From Azomonas macrocytogenes (lineage in GTDB: Bacteria; Pseudomonadota; Gammaproteobacteria; Pseudomonadales; Pseudomonadaceae): a stretch of DNA of 64,000 bases. Positions within the stretch are counted from its first letter, which is position 1. Each line of letters opens with the position of its first letter. Position numbers and translations under genes: made by a program. Positions 19,063 through 28,155 of the stretch are shown here, one piece after another. Location of the stretch: contig NZ_JACHXI010000002.1 in assembly GCF_014191985.1 (NCBI RefSeq), positions 248,001 through 312,000 on the forward strand, in the 5' to 3' direction. Below the pieces are notes generated by a model. It did no database searches and was not told the DNA's origin. It saw only the letters and a list, made by a program, of their open reading frames with translations.

Positions 19063-20218
19063 CCTTGGCAGATGCCGAAGCCAGGATCGCCAGCAGCCCG
19101 CACGAGCAGATCACACCAGCCAACGGTATGGCGGAAGCAGAACCGAAAGCCCCGACGGAAGCGGCAGCGATAGCCGCACTGGCGAACTGCAGGCTCCCCA
19201 TCAATGCTGAAGCGCTACCTGCATTGTCGGCTTGCTTAGCCATCGCACAGGCTGTCGCATTTGGAATGATGCACCCCAGGCTGGCGATACAGCAGAACAG
19301 CGGTAGCAGTAGCGGCCAAAGCATGGCCGGCCTGGAAAGCGCTATCGCCAGCAAGGCCAGCCCGCTGACGAAGTAGACACAGATCCAGCGCGGCAGCCAG
19401 AAATATGGCCCGCGCAAGCGTAGCAGGCGGGCATTGACCTGCGACATGAAAATGAATCCTGCCGCATTGCTGCCGAACAGCCAGCCATAATGCTGCGCCG
19501 GGATTGCGTAAAGCTCGATGAAGACATGCGGCGAACCAGCGATATAGGCGAACATTCCAGACATGGCGAAACCGCCGGTCAGGACATGCCCCATAAACGC
19601 TCGATCGGACAGCAAACGCCAGTATTGCCGCAAGGCCCCGGACATCGGCGCAGGCGGCAGTCCGGCAGGATAGGTTTCTGGTAGCCAGAGCAATACCGCC
19701 AGTCCACAGAGCCCACCGAAGACCATCAACACGACGAAAATGGATGCCCAGCCAAACCATTGCAGCAGCAATCCTCCTATCAGCGGTGCCAGGATCGGCG
19801 CAATCCCCATAACCAGCATCAGTTGCGAAAATACCTTGGCTGTAGTCGGTGGATCGCACAGATCACGCACCACCGTTCGCGAAGCGACCATCCCTACGCA
19901 ACCACCGAACGCTTGCACGAAGCGCATGGCAATCAGCCAGTCGAGCGAAGGCGAAAACGCACAGGCCAACGAAGCCAGACTGAAAATTACCGTACCGAAC
20001 AGAAGCGGCAGGCGCCGGCCGTAACGGTCGATCACGGGGCCGTAGATTAACTGGCCCAGAGCCAGACCGATGAAATAGGCTGCCAGGGAAAGTTGCACAT
20101 GTTCTATATCGGTGGAAAAAACGACAGCCAAGGTAGGAAAACTTGGCAGGTAAAGGTCGATCGCCATGGGCCCGAAGGCAGTCAGCGCCCCCAGGATCAA
20201 AAGAATTCGCAGAGTCAT
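19040..20218 (-). CDS. Bcr/CflA family drug exporter
   Basis: A 392-residue, 12-helix major facilitator of the DHA1 Bcr/CflA group. GPMAIDLYLPSFPTLA in helix 1 is characteristic, with YGPVIDRYGRRLPLL as the motif A loop and QAFGGCVGMVASRTVVRDL in helix 4. These proteins export bicyclomycin, chloramphenicol, sulfonamides or dipeptides. The start at 20218 (MTLRILLILG) fits family N termini; nine more codons to a TTG are possible. It is divergent from a TetR-type gene with a probable operator between them, so local repression is likely. Confidence 0.88.
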   Translation of the reverse strand: MTLRILLILGALTAFGPMAIDLYLPSFPTLAVVFSTDIEHVQLSLAAYFIGLALGQLIYGPVIDRYGRRLPLLFGTVIFSLASLACAFSPSLDWLIAMRFVQAFGGCVGMVASRTVVRDLCDPPTTAKVFSQLMLVMGIAPILAPLIGGLLLQWFGWASIFVVLMVFGGLCGLAVLLWLPETYPAGLPPAPMSGALRQYWRLLSDRAFMGHVLTGGFAMSGMFAYIAGSPHVFIELYAIPAQHYGWLFGSNAAGFIFMSQVNARLLRLRGPYFWLPRWICVYFVSGLALLAIALSRPAMLWPLLLPLFCCIASLGCIIPNATACAMAKQADNAGSASALMGSLQFASAAIAAASVGAFGSASAIPLAGVICSCGLLAILASASAKASLQPDS

Positions 20219-20289
20219 CTCGGGCACTCGTAACCGGGCTTGCAATCAGCCAGACTTGTATTGATGTTTACAGGAATACCAGATGCTGT

Positions 20290-20313
20290 TACATACAGTC
20301 TCGATTGTAAATA
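20290..20313. promoter_or_regulatory. probable TetR-family operator between divergent exporter and regulator genes
   Basis: TACATACA (20290-20297) and TTGTAAATA (20305-20313) form an imperfect inverted repeat with a GTCTCGA centre. The form resembles AcrR/TtgR operators (TACATACA ... TGTATGTA). It lies 72 bp before the exporter start and 99 bp before the regulator start, in a position to control both. Confidence 0.5.
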
Positions 20314-20411
20314 TAATCCGTATTTTTCGTCGCCAGATTGCTGCACGAAAACGGACTGAAGCAGCAACCTACCTATAGATGCACACAGTGGCTGACCGCT
20401 GGAAAACTCGA

Positions 20412-21053
20412 ATGCGCCGTACCAAAGAAGAAGCTGAAAAAACCCGTGTAGCCATACTGGCATCCGCCGAGCGCCTGTTTCTTGAAAAGGGCGTGGCCCA
20501 TACCAGTCTCGATCAGATCGCCCGCGATGCCGGCGTAACGCGGGGCGCTATCTATTGGCATTTTCAGAACAAAGCCCATCTGTTCAATGACATGCTTAAT
20601 CAGGTACGCCTGCCTCCCGAACAGCTGATCGAACGCCTGTGCATCTGCAATCAGCGCGAACCGCTCCAGGAGCTTTATGATTTGTTCGTCGAGGCACTCG
20701 CCTCTCTGGGGCACAATGAACAGCGACTGCGGATCTTCACTATTTTGCTGCATCGCTGCGAATTCACCGATGAACTACGCGAAGCAGAAGAACGGCACAA
20801 TGCCTTTATCGAGTTGATTATCGAGCTCAGCGAAAAACTGCTGGCCAGCGTATCCGACCGCCTCCAACCTGGAGTAACGCCGCGCCTGGCAGCTCTTGCT
20901 CTGCATGGGATGGCCGTGGGTCTCTTCACCGACTGGACCCGCAACCCCTCCCTCTACGATCCAGACAGGGATCCTCCCCTGCTGCTGGATACGCTGTTCA
21001 ACGGGTTGATCCGGGATTGGCGAAGCTCGCCCTTACCTGATTGCCTTGCCTGA
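20412..21053 (+). CDS. TetR/AcrR family transcriptional repressor
   Basis: A 213-residue regulator beginning MRRTKEEAEKTRVAILASAE. The N-terminal helix-turn-helix is clear in SLDQIARDAGVTRGAIYWHF, and the C-terminal domain is of the AcrR/TtgR type (TetR_C_2) with the conserved RRCE-like region at LLHRCEFTDELREAEER. Such proteins repress efflux pumps and release DNA on drug binding. Its most likely target is the divergent Bcr/CflA exporter, although AcrR/TtgR relatives usually govern RND pumps, none of which is in this window. The start at 20412 is preferred over 20379, as homologues begin MRRTKEEA. Confidence 0.88.
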   Translation: MRRTKEEAEKTRVAILASAERLFLEKGVAHTSLDQIARDAGVTRGAIYWHFQNKAHLFNDMLNQVRLPPEQLIERLCICNQREPLQELYDLFVEALASLGHNEQRLRIFTILLHRCEFTDELREAEERHNAFIELIIELSEKLLASVSDRLQPGVTPRLAALALHGMAVGLFTDWTRNPSLYDPDRDPPLLLDTLFNGLIRDWRSSPLPDCLA

Positions 21054-21075
21054 CAAAGGGCGCGCCCCTGGCAGC

Positions 21076-21267
21076 TTATTGCACTTGATAGCCTTCTGCC
21101 TGAATCGCTTCACGTATTACCTGGTCGTCCAGGGCAGTATCGACCTGGACGACTCCAGTACCCAGATCGACCTTGACCACCGCACTCGGGTCGCGCGACT
21201 GGATGGCCTGAATCACGGCCCGCTCACAATGCCCACAAGTCATACCCTTGACATTGAATGTTTGCAT
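21076..21267 (-). CDS. copZ: copper chaperone CopZ-like heavy-metal-binding protein
   Basis: A 63-residue HMA (ferredoxin-like) domain. GMTCGHC holds the metal-binding Cys pair near residues 11 and 14. Such chaperones pass Cu(I) to the N-terminal domains of CopA-type ATPases or buffer cytoplasmic copper. AGGAG lies upstream of the ATG. It is transcribed away from copA, 180 bp apart, so the two probably share a copper-responsive intergenic control region, although I could not identify a convincing CueR site. Confidence 0.9.
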   Translation of the reverse strand: MQTFNVKGMTCGHCERAVIQAIQSRDPSAVVKVDLGTGVVQVDTALDDQVIREAIQAEGYQVQ

Positions 21268-21447
21268 GGCAAAAAGATCTCCTGGCTGTTTAATCAGCTG
21301 GATTCTGGATCATCCATTCAGGCAAGTCGACAGCACAGCGGCGAAAACCAGATCGAGATAGCCCTTCTGTCGCGCAAGCAGCGCTCTCGATCAAGACCAC
21401 TCTCGTGACGACGCTTGACTTGCATCGCCGAATCGAAGGAAACGCAC

Positions 21448-23853
21448 ATGGCCAACCCCATTTATACCCTGCCGGTCACCGGCATGACCTGCGCCAGCTG
21501 TGCCGGCCGCGTCGAGCGCGCGTTGCTGAACGTACCGGGAGTGACAGCAGCCAGCGTCAATCTGGCCAGCGAGCAGGTACGGGCCGAAGCCGAAAAGAGC
21601 AGCCTGTCGGCCATGGTCGAGGCTATCGAAAAAGCCGGCTACCAGGTACCCACGCAAACCCTGGAGCTGTCTATTTCCGGCATGACTTGCGCCAGTTGCT
21701 CCGGTCGGGTCGAACGTGCCTTGCTCAAGGTACCCGGGGTACGCAGTGCCACGGTCAACCTGACCAGCGAACGCGCTCACGTAGAACTGCTCGACGGCTT
21801 GGAATCCACGACATTGATCCAGGCGATAGAAGCTGCTGGCTACCAGGCTGTAATTGATAGACCAGGCATGACAGCTACCCAGGAGGTGGCTCGGACTCAC
21901 CTGAGCCATGAACGCTGGATGCTGGGTATCGCCTTGTTGCTGGCAACACCTCTGGTCGTCCCTATGCTCGGGGGACTGTTCGACCGACACTGGATGCTTC
22001 CACCCTGGATTCAATTCCTGCTGGCCACGCCAGTCCAATTCATTCTTGGCGCACGCTTCTATGTGGCTGGCTACAAGGCAGTAAGGGCACGTGCGGGCAA
22101 CATGGATCTACTGGTCGCTCTCGGTACCAGCGCCAGTTACGGGCTCAGCCTGTATCTGTGGGCAACCGTGCCTGCCGGGCAGATACCACATCTGTATTTC
22201 GAGGCATCCGCCGTGGTAATCGCCCTGGTACTGCTTGGCAAATACCTGGAAAGCCGTGCCAAACACCAGACCAGCACGGCCATCCGTGCACTGCAAGCCT
22301 TGCGACCAGAGCGTACCGTGCGCCTGCTCAATGGTCATGAAGAAGAAATCGCCATCGAAGCACTGCGCCCTGGCGATACCGTGGTAGTACGGCCAGGCGA
22401 GCGCTTTCCCGCAGACGGAGAGGTAACCGCTGGCGAAAGCCAGGCTGACGAAGCGTTGCTTACTGGCGAAAGCGTACCGGTGCCCAAGTCTCCTGGCTAT
22501 CCGGTCACCGGTGGCGCTATCAATGGCGACGGTCGATTACTGGTCCGTACCATAGCGGTAGGTAAGGAAACCGTGCTGGCCCGGATTATCCGTCTGGTGG
22601 AAGACGCCCAGGCCGCCAAGGCACCCATCCAGAAACTGGTGGACCGGGTCAGCCAGGTTTTTGTCCCGGCCGTTCTGCTGATCGCCCTGCTGACGCTCAC
22701 TACCTGGCTCTTGCTGGGGGCTTCGCTGGAAACGGCGCTGATCAATGCGGTCGCCGTACTGGTCATTGCCTGCCCTTGCTCGCTAGGCCTGGCGACACCG
22801 GCCGCAATCATGGCCGGTACGGGAGTTGCGGCACGCCATGGCATCCTGATCAAGGATGCGCAAGCCCTCGAAGTCGCTCATGCGGTCGACAGCGTCGTAT
22901 TTGACAAGACCGGCACCCTCACGTCCGGTTCGCCACGTGTCGTCTACCTGCATGCCTTGGATGGCGACGAAGTCAGCTTGCTGCGCCTGGCTGGAAGCTT
23001 GCAACGCAGCAGCGAACACCTCCTGGCCAAGGCTGTGCTGGAACGCTGTGCGGAACAACAAGTGCAACCAGAGCAAATCCAGGACAGCCAGGCGCTGGCC
23101 GGGCGCGGTATAACCGGGCGCTTGCAGGATCGTCAGTTGGCTTTGGGTAATCGCCGACTCCTAGAAGAAAACGGCCTGTCGACCGGCAATTCAACCGAGC
23201 TGGCAAACGCCTGGGAAGCTGAAGGCAGAACCGTGTCCTGGCTGCTGGAAACAGCTCCCGAATCACGCATCCTCGGTCTGTTCGCCTTTGGCGACAGCCT
23301 CAAGGAAGGCGCTGCTGCGGCAGTAGCGGCCCTGCACGCCCGGCATATCCGCACCCATCTGCTCACCGGCGATAACCGCGGTAGTGCCAAGGTGGTAGCC
23401 GAGGCACTACGGATCGACGATGTGCACGCCGAGGTGTTGCCAGCAGACAAAGCTGCCACAGTCGCCGAGCTGAAACGCAACGGTGCGACCGTAGCGATGG
23501 TCGGGGACGGCATCAATGATGCGCCAGCACTGGCAGTCGCCGACGTTGGTATCGCCATGGGCAGCGGTACCGATGTCGCCATGCACGCTGCCAGCATCAC
23601 CCTGATGCGCGGTGATCCACGCCTAGTGCCGGCGGCTCTGTCGATCAGTCGCCGAACCTACGCGAAAATCCGCCAGAATCTGTTCTGGGCCTTTGTCTAC
23701 AACCTTGTTGGCATTCCGCTGGCCGCATGTGGCTTGCTCAGCCCAGTGGTTGCAGGTGCAGCAATGGCCATGTCCAGTGTCAGCGTTGTGAGCAATGCAC
23801 TGCTGCTGAAAACCTGGAAACCGGAAGCAGATCCAGATCGGCAGGATCGATAA
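21448..23853 (+). CDS. copA: Cu(+)-exporting P1B-type ATPase CopA
   Basis: An 801-residue inner-membrane ATPase that exports cytoplasmic Cu(I). Two HMA domains at the N terminus have GMTCASC with Cys15/Cys18 and Cys81/Cys84. The membrane metal site CPC is at 442-444 (IACPCSLGLATP), the phosphorylated Asp486 lies in DKTGTLT, and SEHLLAKAV holds the conserved His/Pro-loop region; GDGINDAPAL is the hinge motif. About eight transmembrane helices are visible. AAGGA precedes ATG 21448 by seven bases. It is divergent from copZ and convergent with the ferritin gene. Confidence 0.95.
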   Translation: MANPIYTLPVTGMTCASCAGRVERALLNVPGVTAASVNLASEQVRAEAEKSSLSAMVEAIEKAGYQVPTQTLELSISGMTCASCSGRVERALLKVPGVRSATVNLTSERAHVELLDGLESTTLIQAIEAAGYQAVIDRPGMTATQEVARTHLSHERWMLGIALLLATPLVVPMLGGLFDRHWMLPPWIQFLLATPVQFILGARFYVAGYKAVRARAGNMDLLVALGTSASYGLSLYLWATVPAGQIPHLYFEASAVVIALVLLGKYLESRAKHQTSTAIRALQALRPERTVRLLNGHEEEIAIEALRPGDTVVVRPGERFPADGEVTAGESQADEALLTGESVPVPKSPGYPVTGGAINGDGRLLVRTIAVGKETVLARIIRLVEDAQAAKAPIQKLVDRVSQVFVPAVLLIALLTLTTWLLLGASLETALINAVAVLVIACPCSLGLATPAAIMAGTGVAARHGILIKDAQALEVAHAVDSVVFDKTGTLTSGSPRVVYLHALDGDEVSLLRLAGSLQRSSEHLLAKAVLERCAEQQVQPEQIQDSQALAGRGITGRLQDRQLALGNRRLLEENGLSTGNSTELANAWEAEGRTVSWLLETAPESRILGLFAFGDSLKEGAAAAVAALHARHIRTHLLTGDNRGSAKVVAEALRIDDVHAEVLPADKAATVAELKRNGATVAMVGDGINDAPALAVADVGIAMGSGTDVAMHAASITLMRGDPRLVPAALSISRRTYAKIRQNLFWAFVYNLVGIPLAACGLLSPVVAGAAMAMSSVSVVSNALLLKTWKPEADPDRQDR

Positions 23854-23932
23854 TGGAGGAATCGCACCTCACCAGCTTGCACGGTCTCCGTGATAGAAGA
23901 CCGCAAGGCGAGGCTTTTCTACAGCGGGAAAC

Positions 23933-24400
23933 TTACTGGGCCTGCGACTGCAGATAGTTCTGCAGCCCAACGCGATCAATCAGGCCAAGCTGTTTTTCCA
24001 GCCAATAGGCATGGTCTTCCTCGGTATCCTGCAACTGCAGTTCGAGGATTTCGCGGGTCTGGTAATCGCCCAACTGCTCACACAAGGCAATGCCTTTGGC
24101 CAGGGCATCACGTACCTTGTACTCGGTCGCCAGGTCGCTTTTCAGCATCTCGGGAACCGTTTTACCAGGATTGATCGGATCCGGCGTCATATCCGGCGTG
24201 CCTTCGAGGAAAAGAATCCGCTTGAGCAGCGCATCGGCATGCTGGGTTTCTTCCTGCATTTCGTGATTGAGACGTTCGTAGAGACGGGTGAAGCCCCAAT
24301 CGTCGTACATGCGAGAATGCAGCATGTACTGATCCCGGGCAGCCAGTTCTCCACGCAACAATCCCTTCAGATAATCGACAACCTGTGCTTGGCCTTGCAT
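23933..24400 (-). CDS. ftnA: non-haem ferritin of the FtnA/BfrA type
   Basis: A 155-residue four-helix ferritin that oxidises and stores iron. Ferroxidase ligands are visible in [10 protein letters not shown] (E18), [12 protein letters not shown] (E51, H54) and [11 protein letters not shown] (E127 and H130 region). The position of the haem-ligating Met52 of true bacterioferritins is Thr here (EETQHAD). This matches P. aeruginosa FtnA, long mislabelled BfrA, which lacks haem. In that organism ftnA is next to katA; here it converges on copA. The start at 24400 fits the family (MQGxxxVxDYL). Confidence 0.92.
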   Translation of the reverse strand: MQGQAQVVDYLKGLLRGELAARDQYMLHSRMYDDWGFTRLYERLNHEMQEETQHADALLKRILFLEGTPDMTPDPINPGKTVPEMLKSDLATEYKVRDALAKGIALCEQLGDYQTREILELQLQDTEEDHAYWLEKQLGLIDRVGLQNYLQSQAQ

Positions 24401-24553
24401 TGTTTGTTATTCCTCACCTTTGGACTAATACAAAAGAATGGCCATCGATCAGAATGAAATCAAGCGACAAGATGCCACATTTGAAAAAATTGGCCCGCTT
24501 CCTGCATTTGAGAATTGATCCGTTTCATATTTAACCGCCTGAGAGCCCTGAAC

Positions 24554-25111
24554 ATGAGCATTCGAGTACCTCAAGAAGTCCTCTATTACACGCTTTCTCC
24601 ATGCTCGCTGGGCCTACTTTTGCTAGCCGCCAGTGATAAAGGCGTCTGCGCGCTGCTACTTGGCGATCAAGAGAACGAAAGGGAACTGATCACAGAACTG
24701 AACAGGCGCTTTCCTCATGCAAAATTGCAACAGGATATGACAAGAAAACTCGACACCTGGCTCCAGCAGATATTGAACTGGCTGAACGATCCCGCGCAGG
24801 CCAGCGAACCTCCGCTGGACCCGCACGGTACCGTATTCCAGCAACAGGTATGGCAGGCCTTGCGCCGCATACCATGTGGCCAGACTCGCCAATACGGCGA
24901 ACTGGCGAAAGAGTTGGGCAGCCATGCCCGCGCCGTGGCCAACGCCTGCGCACGCAACCCCATTGCCCTGCTGGTTCCCTGCCATCGCGTCGTCGGCAGC
25001 AAAGGGCTCACCGGCTACCGCTGGGGCCTGCAGCGCAAGGCGGCATTACTCGAACTCGAGCGAGCTCAACACGCAAACCTGACGTCTCCGCCACTGCCTC
25101 ATGTTCAATAG
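24554..25111 (+). CDS. ogt: methylated-DNA--protein-cysteine methyltransferase
   Basis: A 185-residue Ogt/AGT repair protein that removes O6-methylguanine and O4-methylthymine lesions by transferring the alkyl group to its own cysteine. The active site IALLVPCHRVVGSKG holds Cys143, and the helix-turn-helix block FQQQVWQALRRIPCGQT with Y114 for base flipping precedes it. The N-terminal domain is present but poorly conserved. The start at 24554 (MSIRVPQEVL) fits the length of the family; upstream codons are not supported. It is followed by the TatD gene 39 bp later, a possible small repair operon. Confidence 0.9.
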   Translation: MSIRVPQEVLYYTLSPCSLGLLLLAASDKGVCALLLGDQENERELITELNRRFPHAKLQQDMTRKLDTWLQQILNWLNDPAQASEPPLDPHGTVFQQQVWQALRRIPCGQTRQYGELAKELGSHARAVANACARNPIALLVPCHRVVGSKGLTGYRWGLQRKAALLELERAQHANLTSPPLPHVQ

Positions 25112-25150
25112 CCGCGACAGTCGAATGACCAAATCCTGGCAAGACAGCCC

Positions 25151-25945
25151 ATGCGCCTGATCGACACCCATACCCATCTCGATTTCGAGCCATTCGATAG
25201 CGACCGCCGGCAAGTGATCGATCACTGTCTGGCTTTAGGCGTCAAACGAATGATTGTGCTTGGTGTGTTCGAAGCGAACTGGCAGCGTGTGTGGCAACTG
25301 GCGCAACGGGAACCGAGTGTATTTGCGGCACCCGGCCTGCACCCGGCCTATCTCCATATACACCATGACGATGATCTGCAACGCCTGCGCGAGTGGCTGG
25401 AACACCGGCATGGAGAAGAAAAACTCTGCGCTATCGGCGAGATTGGGCTGGATTACTACATCGAAGCTCCCGACCGCGAACGCCAGCAATTTTTTCTGGA
25501 AACACAACTACAGTTGGCAAGCGAATTCCAACTGCCGGTACTACTCCATGTACGCCGTGCGCACGCCGCCATGATCGCGACGCTTAAACGCCAGAAACTT
25601 CCAAGAAGCGGGATCGTCCATGCCTTCAGCGGCAGCTGGGAAGAAGCGCGTGAATATCTGCGCCTGGGCTATAAACTCGGGCTGGGTGGGGCTGGAACCT
25701 GGCCGCAGGCCCAGCGGATGCATCGGGTTCTGCAGCAATTACCCCTGGAAGGCATCGTGCTGGAAACCGACGCACCCGACATGCCTCCAGCCAGCCACCC
25801 TGGTGAACGCAACAGCCCGGAATACCTGCCAGACATCTGCCAGGCACTGGCGAAGCTCAAAAGAATCGACCCGCAAGAACTGGCAACCCACAGCTATCGC
25901 AATAGCTGCGAGGTATTTGGCTGGAAACAAGATTACCAAGCCTGA
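25151..25945 (+). CDS. TatD-family metal-dependent hydrolase (YjjV-like)
   Basis: A 264-residue TIM-barrel metallo-hydrolase. DTHTHLD at 5-11 gives the first metal ligands, GEIGLDYY the glutamate, and LPVLLHVRRAH, GIVHAFSGSWE and VLETDAPDMPP the rest of the site. TatD enzymes are 3'-5' exonucleases or deoxyribonucleases active in DNA repair and quality control. This form looks closer to YjjV than to TatD itself. Placed directly after ogt on the same strand. It converges on ampE, the stop codons being 11 bp apart. Confidence 0.88.
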   Translation: MRLIDTHTHLDFEPFDSDRRQVIDHCLALGVKRMIVLGVFEANWQRVWQLAQREPSVFAAPGLHPAYLHIHHDDDLQRLREWLEHRHGEEKLCAIGEIGLDYYIEAPDRERQQFFLETQLQLASEFQLPVLLHVRRAHAAMIATLKRQKLPRSGIVHAFSGSWEEAREYLRLGYKLGLGGAGTWPQAQRMHRVLQQLPLEGIVLETDAPDMPPASHPGERNSPEYLPDICQALAKLKRIDPQELATHSYRNSCEVFGWKQDYQA

Positions 25946-25956
25946 AGCCACTATCA

Positions 25957-26778
25957 TCAAAGCACGACAGTCCAGATTGCAAGGGCGACATACCAGAGCA
26001 TGCCAGCGCGAAACAACAGGGACCATAAGCTGTCGATGCGGGCAACACCCTGCTCGCCGCGCACACTACCAAGCGGCTCGACCGAAAGTATCCCGGTCTG
26101 CAGCAGCAAGAAGGGAGCATAAACTCGCCAATGCAGCAGATTAGGCAATACGGCTCGCGCGAATGCAGCGAAATTACCCACCAAGGCAAAGGAAATAGCC
26201 AGAACCCGAGCCGGTAGCCAGTCAAGGGCATGCCGTAGCTGCCCAGCCAGCTCGCGCACAACCGAAGTTTCAGCATGACGCTCGACAAGGTCCAGCAGGC
26301 GATAGGCCAGTGCGATCAGCGGTCCGAGCAAGGCATACCAGAAGATCACTGCGAAGAATCCCTGATAGCCCTGCCAGAGCAGATGCATCTGCACCTGCTC
26401 GAACAGCTCGCCACTGTTGTTGGCCGAAATTCCCAACTCTCGCCTGGCTATATGGCTGGCAGCCTCTTCATCGCCCCGGTACCAGGCTTCACAGAAGGTT
26501 CCCAGCTCAGCCCTGGGATCACCCCGGCCAAGACTGTAGAACACAATCAGCAAATCCAGGAAAAAGGTCAGCCCACCGAACAGATAATCGAGCTGACGCA
26601 GCAGCAAACCCACGATCAGTAGCGGTACCAGCACCGTCCAGACCAAAGTCGCCCAGGGCGATTGCGGTCGTTCGCAACGCCTGAGTAAATCGAACCACCA
26701 GCCATCCTGCTGGATGGTATGGCGGATGGTGGAAAATCTCTCCGCCAGCAGAACCAGCAAGAGCAATAGAAAATTCAT
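25957..26778 (-). CDS. ampE: AmpE regulatory inner-membrane protein
   Basis: A 273-residue membrane protein of the AmpE family, with helices near the N terminus (about 2-12, 48-65, 68-84), centre (about 143-160) and C terminus (about 252-272). AmpE is cotranscribed with AmpD and is thought to sense cell-wall turnover, although its mechanism is unclear; P. aeruginosa ampDE mutants derepress AmpC. GAGGGTAAG lies eight bases before the ATG, and the gene begins 11 bp after ampD, which shows the ampDE operon. No ampC or ampR is in the window. Confidence 0.9.
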   Translation of the reverse strand: MNFLLLLLVLLAERFSTIRHTIQQDGWWFDLLRRCERPQSPWATLVWTVLVPLLIVGLLLRQLDYLFGGLTFFLDLLIVFYSLGRGDPRAELGTFCEAWYRGDEEAASHIARRELGISANNSGELFEQVQMHLLWQGYQGFFAVIFWYALLGPLIALAYRLLDLVERHAETSVVRELAGQLRHALDWLPARVLAISFALVGNFAAFARAVLPNLLHWRVYAPFLLLQTGILSVEPLGSVRGEQGVARIDSLWSLLFRAGMLWYVALAIWTVVL

Positions 26779-26789
26779 GGACTTACCCT

Positions 26790-27350
26790 CTAGGGTCTGT
26801 TGGCGTGTGCGATGGCGACCCGGAAACGCGGCCAGTCGAAAGCCGGGCCAGGATCACTCTTGCGCTGTGGTGCGATATCGCTATGACCACAGATTCTTTC
26901 GGAAACAAGCTGCGGATAAGTCTGTTGCAACAGCTCCGTCAGGGTTATCAACGCAGCGTATTGCGCTTCTGCATAGGGCTTATGATCAGTACCTTCCAGC
27001 TCGATGCCTACGGAAAAATCATTGCAATTTTGTCGTCCCGAAAAACTGGATACTCCGGCATGCCAGGCACGCTCCCGACAGGAAACGAACTGGGTGACCG
27101 TACCATCGCGCTCGATTAGAAAATGTGCTGAAACCCGTAGCCCGGCAATTTCCTGAAAGAATGGATGCTCGTCGGCAGGCAGCCGGTTCTGGAAAAATGC
27201 CTGGACCTTGCCCGTACCGAAGCAACCGGGTGGCAGGCTGATGTTGTGAATAACCAGAAGTGATATTTCATCCTCTGGCCGCTCATTGCAATTTGGCGAG
27301 GGGCAATGGGTAATGCCATCGACCCAGCCGGTATCGGGATTCAGATGCAT
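26790..27350 (-). CDS. ampD: 1,6-anhydro-N-acetylmuramyl-L-alanine amidase AmpD
   Basis: A 186-residue zinc amidase that cleaves anhydromuropeptides recycled from the cell wall and so keeps AmpR-dependent beta-lactamase off. Zinc ligands are seen in LLVIHNISLPP (His), the RAWHAGVSSF motif, and GHSDIAPQRKSDPGPAFDW with the last His and Asp. No signal peptide is present, as expected for the cytosolic AmpD. First gene of the ampDE operon; the start at 27350 has a poor ribosome-binding site but fits the family N terminus. Confidence 0.93.
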   Translation of the reverse strand: MHLNPDTGWVDGITHCPSPNCNERPEDEISLLVIHNISLPPGCFGTGKVQAFFQNRLPADEHPFFQEIAGLRVSAHFLIERDGTVTQFVSCRERAWHAGVSSFSGRQNCNDFSVGIELEGTDHKPYAEAQYAALITLTELLQQTYPQLVSERICGHSDIAPQRKSDPGPAFDWPRFRVAIAHANRP

Positions 27351-27362
27351 GATCCAAAAGAG

Positions 27363-27393
27363 AGCTGAAAGCTTGGGGCTGGAAGCTTAAAGC
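27363..27393. repeat. short AGCTT-rich repeat between ampD and nfi
   Basis: GCTGAAAGCTT and GCTGGAAGCTTAAAGC occur in tandem, giving an imperfect direct repeat of about 14 bp. Similar GCTTGAAGC-type repeats are common between genes in pseudomonads as I recall. Function unknown; it lies in the promoter side of ampD. Confidence 0.35.
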
Positions 27394-27449
27394 GAAAAGG
27401 CAGTGCTACGCTGCATTTAACTTCAAGCGTTGGCTACACCAAATCGTAT

Positions 27450-28130
27450 CTATTTTCGTCGTGAGGCCAACTTGTCGGCCAGCCGCGTTGGCTCTGGCAA
27501 GCGGTAACGGGTCAGGTATGCCAGTACCAGATCGGGCGCGCTGACCAAGCTGACCCGGTGTCCAGGCGAGACGATCAGCGGCAGACAGCGTTCTTTGCTA
27601 CGCAGCACAGTGCCGATGATCTCACCCCGGCGATCCAGAAGATCGGCCCGGGAACCACGGCTGAGACCCAGCTCAGCATGCGTACCGGTAAGAATCTTCT
27701 TCGCTACACCGATGGTCGGCAAACCACTGACCACACCAAAGTGCGCAGCGACACCCAATCGGCGCGGATGGGCGATACCATGCCCATCGACAAAAACCAG
27801 ATCGGGCGTTTCCGGCAGCGAAGCAAATGCCTGCAGCAGTGCAGGCAATTCGCGAAAAGAGAGCAGGCCAGGAATGTAGGGCATTGTCGTAGGAATCCGG
27901 GCAACACATTCGGCGACCAGCTCCAGTGTCCGGGCGTCCAGCAGGACAGCGGCGGCACGCGTGATGTCGCCACCCTCTTCAAAGCCGACATCCACACCGG
28001 CAATCAGGCGCAGCTCGGGAAAATCGTCCTCTAGACGCACCTGGGTAGCCAGTTGCTTCTGTATTTCACGGGCTGTTGCCGGACTACCGTCCCAACCGTC
28101 AAAATCGTAGGGCACCAAAGCTCCGGTCAT
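27450..28130 (-). CDS. nfi: endonuclease V
   Basis: A 226-residue nuclease that nicks DNA 3' to deoxyinosine and other deaminated bases. [10 protein letters not shown] holds the first catalytic Asp, [14 protein letters not shown] the second acidic group with the conserved YxxRD-like neighbour, and GVAKK the catalytic Lys. The start at 28130 ([10 protein letters not shown]) is chosen for the AGGAAC motif just upstream; the frame extends 19 codons further. It lies 25 bp downstream of zapE and probably belongs to the trpS-zapE-nfi cluster on the minus strand. Confidence 0.9.
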   Translation of the reverse strand: MTGALVPYDFDGWDGSPATAREIQKQLATQVRLEDDFPELRLIAGVDVGFEEGGDITRAAAVLLDARTLELVAECVARIPTTMPYIPGLLSFRELPALLQAFASLPETPDLVFVDGHGIAHPRRLGVAAHFGVVSGLPTIGVAKKILTGTHAELGLSRGSRADLLDRRGEIIGTVLRSKERCLPLIVSPGHRVSLVSAPDLVLAYLTRYRLPEPTRLADKLASRRK

Positions 28131-28155
28131 CGGTTCCTGCGGTTGATTTCTTCCA

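Noticed and set aside
21268-21447. CueR-type operator between copZ and copA
   Set aside because: I looked for the MerR-family dyad in a 19-bp spacer and found no convincing match; not reported as a feature.
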